Shown: positions 31,094-43,033 of the stretch, in pieces
Numbering within the stretch: position 1 is the first letter of the stretch
Layout: each line of letters starts with the position of its first letter
Origin: Leptobrachium leishanense
Lineage: Eukaryota; Chordata; Amphibia; Anura; Megophryidae
DNA length: 64,000 bases
Reading direction: 5' to 3'
NCBI GenBank assembly: GCA_009667805.1
Contig: CM019065.1
Coordinates: forward strand, 21,169,822-21,233,821
Made by a program: the position numbers and the translations under genes
The notes under the pieces: model-generated
Databases searched by the model: none
The model's input: the letters and a program-made list of their open reading frames with translations, nothing else
What the model was told of the DNA's origin: nothing

Positions 31094-34083
31094 ATGTCTG
31101 AAAGAACAAAAAGGACAGGCAGATGCTCCCAGCCACAGATAAGAGGGCAAGCAGCCCCTGTGTCGGGAGGCTGTGCCTCTGGTCATGGTGGACGTGGTAC
31201 ATCCTCTGCAGGCGCACGTTTGTCCTTTCTAACTGGTGCTGGCCGTCTTAAGCAGCAGCAACATAAAGAGGACTTGGTGGATTGGCTAACCAGGCCATTC
31301 TCATCCTCCAAGTCCTCTGCCAGCCAGGCTTCTAGTGCTTTACAGTCCACCTCAGCTGCCAAAGCATCTAATGCAGCCTCCATGTCCAAAGCTACTCCTG
31401 CCGTAGCCTCGCTATCACACATGGAGGAGTCAGCTAAACTGTTTGACTACAATGAGAGTGACATGCTGTTTGAGGATGCGCATCAAGTACAGTGCTCTGA
31501 TTCAATCTATGAGGTTGAGGAAGGGAATATAATCAACCTAGAGGAAGGGGGTGCCAGTGATGACACACAAATAACTGGCGCTCATGTTGCCCCAACAGCT
31601 GCAGCATGCTGCCAAGTTGGCTCCAGAGACGAGGAGATAGGGGGTGATTATGATGACAATGATGATGAGGTCACTGACTCCACCTGGGTCCCTGATCGAA
31701 CAGAGGAATCAAGTGAGGAGGAGGAGGGGGAGGAGGAGGGGGAGGAGTCACAGAAAACACGAGGCACAACATCCTCTATGACCAACCGTAGCACTAGCCA
31801 GTCCAAGGCATCAAATGTCAGAGCTGCTCAGGTGCAGAGCGCTGTTGTCTCTCTACCCCAACTGTATGTCCTGCCATGTCAAAGGCTACAACCTCCACTG
31901 ACAGGGATAATGCTACAGTAATGGATGTACCAGCTCCTTCACAATGTGACAGTATCCCCATCAGCTGAATATTTACACAGTCAGATTACGTTGCCGCAGC
32001 TGCTGCAGAGTAAGAAAAAATATAGTCCCAACCATCCCCAAGCACAGCGTCTAAATGCCAGCTTAGCAAAATTACTCGCATTACAGCTGCTGCCTTTCCA
32101 GCTGGTGGACTCTGCTCCCTTCCATGAATTTGCCGAATGCGCTGTACCACAGTGGCAGGTTCCAAAACGCCATTACTTTTCACGCAAGGCCATTCCAGCA
32201 CTATACCAGCATGTGGAAGACAATGTTATCCAGTCATTGGGAAAGGCAGTCAGCAGCAAGGTGCATGTCACTTTAGACACGTGGTCCAGCAAGCATGGAC
32301 AGGGTCGTTACATTTCCTTCATGGCACACTGGGTAACTCTGATTGCAGCTGGGAGGGGATCCAAGACGGGGCTCTGTGCTGGAGCTTGTTCATCCACCAC
32401 GCCTCCAGAAAGCTGCTTGTATGAGGTCTGACTGCTCCACCACCACCACCTCTTCCTCCTCCTCCTCCTTCTCTGTCTCTGGCAAAGTGGCAGGTAAACC
32501 GACGCCTGACAGGGTCTACGCAATGGCTCAAGCAAAAAGATGCCATACTGTGCTTGAGCTGGTTTGTTTAGGTGACAGGAGCCACACCGGGTCAGAAATT
32601 TTGTCAGCTCTGCAGGGGCAGGTGCCGAGATGGTTAACACCATGCCAGCTTGAGCTGGGAATGATCGTCTGCGATAATGACGATACAGCGTTTCCTAACC
32701 AAGTACCCAGGGCTGCCAGAGCTTCTCATCCAGGCCAGAAAAGTCTGCAGCCACTTCAGACGGTCATTCCCAGCAAGCGTTCGCCTGGCAGAAATTCAAA
32801 GAGAATTCCACCTTCCCACAAACGTCTGATCTGTGACATGCCCACCAGGTGGAACGCGACATTATCAATGCTGCAGCGTCTGCACAAGCAGCAGAGGGCC
32901 ATCAATGAGTACCTGTGTGAGTATGGCACAAGGACAGGTTCAGGTCAACTTGGATTTTTTCCCCCCGCAGTGACTGATGATCAAGGATGCATGCACTGTA
33001 CTGTCACCATTTGAGGAGGCAACGAGGATGGTGAGCAGGGACAGTGCATGCATCAGTGACACAATTCCTTTAGTGTTCCTGCTGGAGCACACTCTGCGGG
33101 GAATTATAGATGTGGCTCTAGAGGCAGAGCAGCGGGAGGAAGAGGAGGCCTTCCCTAGCTCTCAAGGCCCCAGTCTTTCTGCAGACAGCATTCCAGCGGG
33201 TCCTACTCCGACCAGACAGTAGGAGGATGAGGAGGAGGAGGAGGCAGAATATTTAAGTAGTGGGGGCATTGAAGGTGGGGAGTCCTCAAGGGAGGGTTTC
33301 GTGTGCCCAGAAACACAAGGGCTAGTGCGTGGCTGGGAGGAGGAAGTGCAAGATACGGTCATCCTCATTGACCAGGAAGACTCGGCAGCTAATGCCACCT
33401 CCAACCTACGCTGCATGGGCTCCCTAATGATGCAAAGCCTGCTAAAGGACCCCAGGATTCGTGCTATCAAGGAGAGGGATCATTACTGGTTGGCAACCCT
33501 TCTTGATCCACGATACAAGGGGAAAGTTGCAGAGCTCATCCTGCCCGCACAGAGGGAGCACAGGATGACAAAACTTGAGGACGCTCTAAATCAAAACTTG
33601 TGTAACACCTTTCCAGGCACTGGTAGAATACCAAGTGGTGACACACGTGCTTCTGAGGCTGTAGGTGATCAGAGGAATAGCGGTGAAGGCCAGGGCCGCT
33701 TGACTGATGCTTTCTTAATTTTTTTTAGTCCACGACGCCCAAGGGCGTCAAATGAAGGCACCCATTGCCAGCGTCTTCACCATATGGTGCAGGCCTACCT
33801 AGGGGCAAGGGCAGACCTGGATACCTTTCCAGCAGATGATCCACTGGCTTACTGGGTGTTGAGATTGGATCACTGGCCAGAACTTAGCCAATGTGCTATG
33901 CAGCTACTAGGTTTCCCTTCATCTAGCGTGCTTTCCAAAAGAACGTTCAGTGCCACTGGAGGTTTAGTCACAGACAAAAGAGTGCGTCTGTCCACCGACT
34001 CTGTAGAACGACTGACATTTATTAAAATGAATCAGTCCTGGATCAGCAGCTATCAATCCCCTGATGCTGAAGTAATGGAATAG
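31094..34083 (+). pseudogene. hAT (ZBED-type) transposase, copy D, BED finger deleted
   Basis: ATG at 31094 (MSERTKRTGR) opens an acidic, Ser-rich N-terminal region. At about 31852 the text jumps from GTTGTCTC to TACCCCAACTG, removing ~220 bp that encode the BED zinc finger in copies E and H; a TGTCTC word lies at both edges of the lost segment. The frame then shifts. The first catalytic region is present (KVHVTLDTWSSKHGQGRY), but near 32680 about 100 bp are missing, taking the segment after CDN that holds the conserved CLAH motif. Another frameshift lies near 32350. The last 260 residues (33301-34083) are open and include the dimerisation domain (SSVLSKRTFSATGGL). It cannot be functional. 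Confidence 0.9.
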
Positions 34084-34129
34084 ATAGGGGATGTCCTCTT
34101 CTGCATTCATAAAACCTACAGCACTGAAC

Positions 34130-34975
34130 TCTTCCACAATACCACAAAAGGGTTACGGTGTGCAGGCACTTGCTGCCATGAAAAGCACAATATCTGGGTG
34201 CACTGACGCCCATTACCAGATCAAAAACTTTTCAATATAGGACCACATGGTCCACCCCTGCACTCTTCCACAATGCTACAGAGGGGTTACTGTATGATGA
34301 TACTTGATGGCCTGGCATTAAAGGCACAATATCTGGGTGCACTGACGCCCATTAACAGATAAAAATAAATTCAATATAGGACCACATGCTCCACCCCTGC
34401 ACTCTTCCACAATATCACAGAGGGGTTACTGTATGATGATACTTGCTGGCCTGGCATTAAAGGCACAATATCTGGGTGCACTGACACCCATTACCAGATC
34501 AAAAACTTTTCAATATAGGACCACATGGTCCACCCCTGCACTCTTCCACAATACCACAGAGGGGTTACTGTATGATGATACTTGCTGGCCTGGCATTAAA
34601 GGCACAATATCTGGGTGCACTGACGCCCATTAACAGATAAAAAAAACACTTTTCAATATAGGACCACATGGTCCACCCCTGCACTCTTCCACAATACTAC
34701 AGAGGGGTTACTGTATGATGATACTTGATGGCCTGGCATTAAAGGCACAATATCTGGGTGCACTGACACCCATTACCAGATCAAATACTTTTCAATATAG
34801 GACCACATGGTCCACCCCTGCACTCTTCCACCATACCACAGAGGGGTTACTGTATGATGATACTTGCTGGCCTGGCAGTCTTGCACCAAAGGCAGAATAT
34901 GTGGGTGCACTGACGCCCATTCCCAGATTCATATCTTTTTAATATAGGACCGCATGGTCCACCCCTGCACTCTCG
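34130..34975 (+). repeat. 3' tandem array of hAT copy D, unit about 135-140 bp
   Basis: About six units with CTGGCCTGGCATTAAAGGCA, ATATCTGGGTGCACTGACGC and AGGACCACATGGTCCACCCC. They are more alike than the units of copy A, suggesting recent local expansion. Confidence 0.9.
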
Positions 34976-35137
34976 TCATATGAAACGTCATTTTTTTGTT
35001 TTTAAGTGTTTCTATACATCCTAGAAATCCGCCACTTCACGGGCAGGTTATGGGGACCTCCTAGTCACAATATTTGAAGGAATTTTTCGTTTGTTTTTTT
35101 TATCCCTTATTTCATGGAAAACTCACTGTCCCTTTAA

Positions 35138-36304
35138 CCACTTCGATGCGGAGGACGCGCTCAGCGTGTCCTCCGCATGGCTGCTGGTGTGCTGAGGACT
35201 TTGCCCCCCTCGATGTCAGCCCAGCATCCGGAACCGCCGCCGGTGAAATTAGGTGTCATCGCGGCAGCGCAATGACACCTAATTCAGGCGCCCCCCCCCG
35301 CATGTGCGGAGGAGGCGCCTGAAAGGGAGGGGGGGAGGTCCTTCGGACCTCTCTCCTTCCCGATCGGCGTCGTTGCGGGGGTTAACCCAGGCACCATTTG
35401 GAAGGGCACAGCCTGCCCTTCCAAATGGTGCCTGGCATTAACCCCTGGGGAGCTGGATCGCGAATCGGCGCTGAAAAGCGCCGGTTCGTGATCCTTTCCC
35501 AGAGCTGGCCGACATCTTGGATGTCGGGCAAGCCTCCGGGAACTCCCCCTGAGGACTGGCGTCATCGTGCATAGCAAGATGACGCCAGTCCTAGAGTTAA
35601 CCCCTAACTGCCACCAACGGTGGAGATAGGGAGTTTCAATGAACTCCCTATCTCCCGATCCGTGGCAGCTAGGGGTTAAAGTTTGGTATGGTTGGATCGG
35701 CCAGAGCATGGCCGTTCCAACGATACCAAACACGAAAGTGAAAAAAGTTTTTTAAAAAAATAAAAATTTAAAATAAAAATAAAAATAGATTTAAAAAAAA
35801 AATTATTAAAAAAAAATAAACATTTTTTTTTTCTTTTTTTTGGTTCATTAATGCAGCAATATTGTTCCCATTTCAATTATAATGTGAACAATGATGCTGC
35901 ACTAACGATTTTTGTATGCGGTGCGTTTGTTAAAAATCGTGTAATTTTCCCCCAAAAAAAATGTAACGAGACCCCATCTCTAATTTTTTTAACAAGCGCA
36001 CCCCATACAAAATATAACCGCAATTGCTCGCATGTTAAAATGTGAAAAAAAACACTTTACACGTTGTAAATTATTGAAAATACATATTTTATTGCATTTT
36101 TTGTTATAATATACAGACATGACATAACGTATACATATAATAATGACATATTATGAATCTACCGAGTCTGACGGAAAGAACGATATATAATATGTCTGGG
36201 TCATATACTAAAATAAGCCTTCAAAAACACGTTTAAACATGATGAGCAAAACCGGTAAAAATGACCTCAGCACAGAGGTGTGAAAAGCCTCAGCAGCGAA
36301 AGGG
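35138..36304 (-). mobile_element. Chain-of-hairpins TTAA element P2 inside hAT copy D
   Basis: Flanked by TTAA at 35134-35137 and 36305-36308. Copies A and B keep the uninterrupted hAT sequence CTTTAAAAA at the same place (about 4078 and 14112), proving a clean insertion with TTAA duplication. It is the reverse orientation of P1, with the GC-rich hairpin half first and the AT-rich half last, ending CTCAGCAGCGAAAGGG. Its 149-residue minus-strand frame parallels that of P1 and arises from the hairpins. Confidence 0.9.
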
Positions 36305-36539
36305 TTAAAAATGTTTTTTTTTTAACTTTTTGTCCTTGTTTCCTGTCCCCCAGGGCACTACCCGGACCCCCATACACCTTTTATGGCAAACATGTAGCAG
36401 ATATGCCCTCTTGGAGGGCTCTCTAAAAAAATGAATTTTCAGCCCCAGACTTGCATGGGGGTTCGGGTTCGGTCCCGAACAAATGGGAAGTTCGGGTTCG
36501 GGCACGAACCGAACTCAGGGAGTGTTCGGCTCATCCCTA

Positions 36540-37140
36540 CTCCTCACTATCTGTGCACTAATATTACTAATATTACTGGTATTATATTATGTCTGCATTT
36601 ATTAAGTTAATTAGCTGTCTTTTACTTTTCACTCTCTGTTTGTTAGACTCTTGTCATAAATATCTCCAAAACAACCAGCACACTCTTGTCAAATCATACT
36701 GTATTTCTTTCTCCATACAGCAATTATATCATCCTCAGTCGCCCTCCCATTTCCAGATCCTCTATTTTCCACTCTGTAGATCCCCCCACTTAGCCCCCTG
36801 TCCTAATCTTCAGCTCTCCTTCCAGCTGCTTCAACTGCTCACTCTGATAGTCTTTAACAAGCCCAACCTTCTGGTCCCTTTCCATGCTGTTTCTGCTGAA
36901 TTCTAACTGGCCACCAGACTCACAACCCCCCTTGTTCCCTTTTGTTTTAACATTGATCCTATGGGCAGCACCATCTCTCCCTCAGGTATCATTATTTATT
37001 ATATCTCATGTTTGTGCTTCCTCATCGTAAAGCGCTACTGAATCTGATTGTGCTATATTAATGCTGCAACTGTTACTTTCTTATTGATTGTCATTTATGT
37101 ATAAATATGATTTATTATTAGCTGTACCTCACTTGAAAAA
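36540..37140. other. No recognised gene
   Basis: Ordinary AT-rich text. Around 37030 (GTAAAGCGCTACTGAATCTG) it recalls an L2-type LINE 3' end, but too little is left to be sure. Confidence 0.35.
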
Positions 37141-38328
37141 GGCTCTGGGGGCGTGGCATGGGAGCAGTTGTGTTTATGTGGAGCTCTGTATGACCCTCCA
37201 GTTATAGAGGGGTTTATTGACTGTTATTTTTTGAGAATCGCTTACCAGTGGAGACCCTGCATGGCTGGCCATTCTGGGGATTGCTCCGGGGCCCATTTAG
37301 CCCCCCCTCAAGAGCACAGCCGAGTTTTTGAGGAGATTCTCCGGTGGCACCGATCATCCGTCAGCCATTTTGAGGACAATTCTTTGATGTCTGGATGTCT
37401 CCTTCCTATTCTGACTGCCTCCCCCTACAGAGAACCCCTGCCGAGTGATGCACCCCTGCTGGGGACTGGTGGGTTGCAGACTTTGGAGTTGGAGGATCCC
37501 CATCCTATGGCTGTGCCTGCTGCCCCTCTGAGTGGAATGTGGAGAAGCGAAAGGAGGGGCACGTTTGGAATACCCCCACCCGCTGGTGGTATGGATGCTC
37601 TGTATGCGGCCCTTGAGGCCTGCCTCAATCAGCTCCTGGGGGAGGAAGGGGGTCCACTCACCCAAAGTTTATGGCAGCGGCTGATGGGAGACGGACGGGA
37701 GTCTGGAGGCATAGCGGATGAGGTACCGAAGAATGCTGAGCCTGGCGGACAGCAGGATGGCGTCGCTGACCCGCAGAGAGGTGGTCTGAAGGCCCGAATC
37801 CGTGTTTGAGGGGCAGAGTGTCAGAGAGGCCTGTCTGCAAGGTTGGAGCTACACAGATGGCAGCAAGGAGGACTGTCGCGGAGCTTTCACTGGGGGCTGC
37901 GCTGGGGGCGCCGACCGGGACTAAAGGGCCTAGCGTTGAAGGGAGACAGCGTTGGCCTTGGTCCCGCGGTGCGGCTGGCATGGTTGCTGGGTCGGCTCGG
38001 GGACTGGTTGCCGGTTGGGTCTGTCAAATGGGCCTGTACGCTATGTAGACCTTGCTCCCCATCCCCAGGTGCATTTCTGCTGCCTGGATTGGCCTGCATA
38101 GAGTGGCCCTACCTGTATTGTGGAAGCTGCAGTCCATGGACACTGGATGAGTGTTTTGTCCCAGGAGTCATATTGCCCCTTTGATGACATCCTTTTTCAT
38201 TTTCTTTTTTATGAGGACTTTCAGCTTTTCTATTTTTATGTACTACCTGCGGGAATTTTGCCTTACCCTCCATTTTTTTTTCTCCCCCCAACCGGTGTTT
38301 TTTATGTGTGGATTTTGCGAGGACTCCC
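37141..38328 (+). other. GC-rich block with a 218-codon ORF, possible LINE 5' region
   Basis: After GGGGGCGTGGCATGG, an open frame runs 37153-37809. It has a Cys/Trp-rich start and a Gly/Pro/Asp-rich end (MDALYAALEACLNQLLGEEG) and no domain I recognise. A G-rich opening of this kind is common at LINE 5' ends, and the T/C-rich stretch at 38180-38290 could be part of the same element. No RT follows: the block runs directly into the 45-bp satellite. I cannot say whether the frame is translated. Confidence 0.35.
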
Positions 38329-38329
38329 A

Positions 38330-40320
38330 ACTGTGACAGAATGATAAGTAATATGATGAATTAACATGGAATGATCAGTAACAGAATGATAAGTAATATA
38401 ATGAATTAACATGGAATGATCAGTGACAGAATGATACATAATATAATGAATTAACATGGAATGATCAGTAACAGAATGATAAGTGATATAATGAATTAAC
38501 ATGGAATGATCAGTAACAGAATGATAAGTTATATAATGAATTAACATGGAATGATCAGTAACAGAATGATAAGTCATATAATGAATTAACATGGAATGAT
38601 CAGTGACAGAATGATAAGTAATATAATGAATTAACATGGAATGATCAGTAACAGAATGATACGTAATATAATGAATTAACATGGAATGATGAATAACAGA
38701 ATGATAAGTAATATAATGAATTAACATGGAATGATCAGTTACAGAATGATAAGTAATATAATGAATTAACATGCAATGATCAGTAACAGAATGATAGGCG
38801 ATATAATGAATTAACATGGAATGATCAGTGACAGAATGATAAGTAATATAATAAATTAACATGGAATGATCAGTGCCAGAATGATAAGTAATATAATGAA
38901 TTAACATAGAATGATCAGTAACAGAATAAGTAATGTAATGAATTAACATGGAATGATCAATACCAGAATGATAAGTAATATAATGAATTAACATGGAATG
39001 ATCAGTGACAGAATGATAAGTAATATAATGAATTAACATAGAATGATCAGTTTCAGAATGATAAGTAATATAATGAATTAACATAGAATGAAAAGTAACA
39101 GAATGATAAATAATATTATGAATTAACATGGAATGATCAATAACAGAATGATAATTAATATAATGAATTAACATGGAATGATCAGTAACAGAATGATAAG
39201 TAATATAATGAATTAACATAGAATGATCAGTTTCAGAATGATCAGTAATATAATGAATTAACATGGAATGATCAGTAACAAAATGATATCTAATATAATG
39301 AATTAAGCTGGACTGATCAGTGACAGAATAAATAATATAATGAATTAACTTGGAATGATCAGTAACAGAATCATAAGTAATATAATGAATTAACATGAGT
39401 GATCAGTAACAGAATGATAAGCAATATAATGAATTAAGATGGAATGAGCAGTAACAGAATGATAAGTAATATAATGAATTAACATGGAATGATCAGTAAT
39501 AGAATGATAAGTAATATAATGAATTAACACGGAATGAACAGTAACAGAATGATAAGTAATATAATGAATTAACATGGAATGATGAGTAACAGAATGATAA
39601 GTATTTTAATGAATTAACCTGGAATGATCAGTTACAGAATGATAAGTAATATAATGAATTAACCTGGAATGATCAGTAACAAAATGATATCTAATATAAT
39701 GAATTAACCTGGAATGATCAGTAACAGAATGATAAGCAATATAATGAATTAACATGGAATGATCAGTAACAGAATGATAAGTAATATAATGAATTAACAT
39801 GGAATGATAAGTAACAGAATGATAAGTAATATAATGAATTAACATGGAATGATCAGTAATAGAATGATAAGTAATATAATGAATTAACACGGAATGAACA
39901 GTAACAGAATGATAAGTAATATAATGAATTAACATGGAATGATGAGTAACAGAATGATAAGTATTTTAATGAATTAACCTGGAATGATTCAGTTACAGAA
40001 TGATAAGTAATATAATGAATTAACCTGGAATGATCAGTAACAAAATGATATCTAATATAATGAATTAACCTGGAATGATCAGTGACAGAATAAATAATAT
40101 AATGAATTAACATGAGTGATCAGTAACAGAATGATAAGCAATATAATGAATTAACATGGAATGATCAGTAACAGAATGATAAGTAATATAATGAATTAAC
40201 ATGGAATGATAAGTAACAGAATGATAAGTAATATAATGAATTAACATGGAATAATCAGTAACAGAATGATAAGTAATATAATGAATTAACATGGAATGAT
40301 CAGAAACAGAATGAATTAGC
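38330..40320. repeat. 45-bp satellite, about 44 units
   Basis: Units of 45 bp (ATGGAATGATCAGTAACAGA, then ATGATAAGTAATATAATGAA and TTAAC), with a few shorter ones. Because 45 is a multiple of three, the minus strand stays open for long stretches (364 codons at 38302-39396, then 61, 109, 86 and 81), each unit giving MLIHYITYHSVTDHS. Near-identical blocks (39440-39720 and 39800-40080) show that segments of several units were duplicated together. Confidence 0.95.
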
Positions 40321-40994
40321 ATTAGAATAATAGATTTTTCAGTAATCAGCAAGTTGATATAAAATGATGGGTAACAGAAGTTTCAGTAAAGGAATGGTCA
40401 GTGGCAGAATGAATAGACATATAACTAAAATAAAAATAATCAATAGACAAGGAAAGATCAGACAGAGAATTATCAGACAGACGTTTGAGTATTATCAGGT
40501 GGTGACAGGATCGTGCACCTCTCAGATATTGTATCTTACTCGCTCTCTCCTCATTCACTGAGTGTAACCAAGCAGCAGCATTTCCCAAAGAAGCTGTTTA
40601 TAGAGCGAGGAACATGTTCAGCATTAACCCCTTATACGCAAAAAGAAGTGACAGGTTTTCCAGTGGGATATACGTGTGAGTGGTCTGTGGAGACACAGCA
40701 GGTTATATCAATGATTCCACAGGGGGTTCCAGGCTGTACCCTAAGGCTTGGCCATTCTGCGCTGTGATAGGTGTAACATTGGGAATTTAACATCTCACTC
40801 CTGAGACTAAAAGACTTATCAGTGAATAATATGCAAATCTATGTCATTCCTGAAAATACAATCACCGCCTTATATCATTTATACAAATCCTTAGAATCCC
40901 TCAATATTATATGACCTTTGTATATTAATCTTTTACTGTTTGACTTTTTTCGTTTAACCCCTTCACTACCAAGTGTTTTTACAAAAAAACATTG
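40321..40994. other. No recognised gene
   Basis: Degenerate satellite edge, then unique-looking sequence. At 40950 TTAACCCCTTCACTACC resembles a piggyBac-type terminus; the transposon starting at 41003 lies just inside it, so the right part of that MITE may continue beyond 45508. Confidence 0.35.
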
Positions 40995-41659
40995 TCAGAA
41001 ACTAGACTTGTGCGCCGATTTTTTTTTCTGGTTCGGTTCGTTCGGATGTTCAAAATTTTCGAATCGGCTCGTTTCGGACGATTTCTGTTTCGGTTCGGTT
41101 CGGCTCGTTTTTCATATACATTTTTTTTTCGGATTATAGGCCATTTTCATGTTTTCGGGTCACTCTGCTCGTTTTTTGTATCGACTTATTTTCGTGATTT
41201 CGGAAATTTTTGTTTTTTTTGGAACGTCTGTTCTCCTCGTTTCAAAGTGTCTAACTCTATTCGTTTTGACATAAACTACTATGGTTTACTTTTTTTATAT
41301 TTTATATATTTTTTATAATTAATTATTGGTTTGTTTTTTGGATCCGATAATTCATTCTGTCGATACGATAATTCTGGCGATTCTATCGTTTTTTTTTTTA
41401 TTAAATAAAGATCCTTTTTTTCTTATGAATATACATTTCACAACTTTATTTAATTATATTAAAATGGTATGAAAGGAAAAAAAAAATGAACAAAACGATT
41501 TAAAAAACGCAAAACTGACCCAACCCAAATGGTCTGACTTTAAAAATAAAAACCGGAACAAAAGGTTTTAAAATGGAAAAATAGTTGATCAAAATGATCT
41601 GAAACGAAAAAAAAGAAAACAACAAATAAAATGATTTAAAACAGACAAAAAAAAATTAA

Positions 41660-42358
41660 TCCTTTCGCTGCTGAGGCATTTCACGACTTCCCTTCACGCC
41701 TGTGTGCGGCACTGCCTCTGCTGCTGAGCTAATTTTTAACAGTTTCGCTCATCATGTTTAAACGCGTTTTGAAGCGTTATTTTATAATATGACCCAGACA
41801 TGTTATATATCGTTCTTTCCGGCAGACTTGGCAGATTCATAATACATCATTATTATATGTATGCGTCATGTCCTGTCTGTATATTATAACAAAAAATGCA
41901 ATACAATTAGAATTTTCAATGTTGTACAATTGTTTTTTTCACATTTTAACATACGAGTGTTTGCGGTTATATTTTATGAGTTGCGCTTGTTAAAAAAAAT
42001 TGAAATGGGAACTTGTTATATTTTTTTGGGTGAAAATTACACTATTTTTAACAAATGCACCCCATACAAAACTCCTTAGTGCAGCATCATTGTTCACATT
42101 ATAATTGAAATGGGAACAATATTGCTGCATTAACAAAACAAAACAAAAAACCTGTTTATTTTTTTATATTTTTATTTTTTATAATTTTTAACATTGTCAT
42201 GTTTGGTATCGTTGGAAAGGCCATGCTCTGGTCGATCCAACTATACCAAACATTAACTGATAGCTGCCGTGGATCGGGAGATAGGGGGTTCATTGGAACC
42301 CACTATCTCCACCATTGGTCGCAGTTAGGGTTTAACTCCAGAACTGATGTCATTGTGA
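41660..42358 (+). mobile_element. Chain-of-hairpins element P3, truncated
   Basis: TTAA at 41656-41659, then CCTTTCGCTGCTGAGG and the AT-rich half as in P1, followed by the first two hairpins of the GC-rich half (GGTATCGTTGGA and the TAGCTGCC stem). It stops inside the third hairpin near 42358, so the right end and TTAA are lost. Confidence 0.75.
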
Positions 42359-43033
42359 CGAGGTCTTGGGACTGTCGGCAGCTGCCGTTCCCCCACGCTG
42401 TTGTCTTCCTGCAAAGATGTGACCATGTTGGCGGGCAGCGTCTTAGCTGGCAGCGGTGGGAGAGAGAGAGCTCATAGCTGGGAGGAGGTGTTGCGTGAAG
42501 CTGCGAACAGGGACAAATAAACTAGACCTGAGCCGCACTAAGGATCTTTGGGTTGTGTCGGAGAAGTCTTCACGCAGTGCTGCCATCAATATTTTTTGAT
42601 AAATTCTTGGTTATACAATGAATGTGACTGTGGACAAAAATCCATGTTGTTGTGACATCGCCTAAGGTTAACATAACCATGCCACGTCGGTAACCAAATC
42701 TCAAGGCCGTACAACAAGGTTGTGTTAGTGTGTGACATTTTTTGGCCAGGCAGGCAGTGTAGAATGTGCACAGTCACATTCATGGCCACAAATATGTTGA
42801 CAAATTTATGACAAAGGGTCCATAGAAATGTCAATAAATTTATGTACATATAATTTTAACAGTGTGGAAACCAAGCAATACATATTAACTTATTAAGTAA
42901 AGAAAAGCAACGCACACAAACAGGAAAATATAGAAAAAATATAAAATTTATTTACAACAAGAAATGCCACATGGCAAACTGCCCAACTAACTGTCTGGGA
43001 CACAAACATAGGAGGAGGCTGGTCTCAGACTCT

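Larger units (their letters stand above)
29535..36539 (+). mobile_element. hAT copy D, nearly full length, with nested P2
   Basis: Order: 5' tandem array (29540-30990), transposase pseudogene (31094-34083), 3' array (34130-34975), subterminal region interrupted by a hairpin element (35138-36304), and terminus GTGTTCGGCTCATCCCTA at 36539. No 5' terminal repeat is visible where it meets copy C, so the left end was lost or recombined. The next eight bases after the right end do not match the bases left of copy C, so C and D are not one unit. Confidence 0.85.

Noticed and set aside
28159..36539. C and D as one hAT element with long inverted ends
   Set aside because: The 8 bp outside the two ends do not match, and the internal segment of C is shared with B, which stands alone.
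38302..40352. Bacterial-type repeat protein or CRISPR array
   Set aside because: The 45-bp units have no spacer sequences between repeats; it is a plain eukaryotic satellite.
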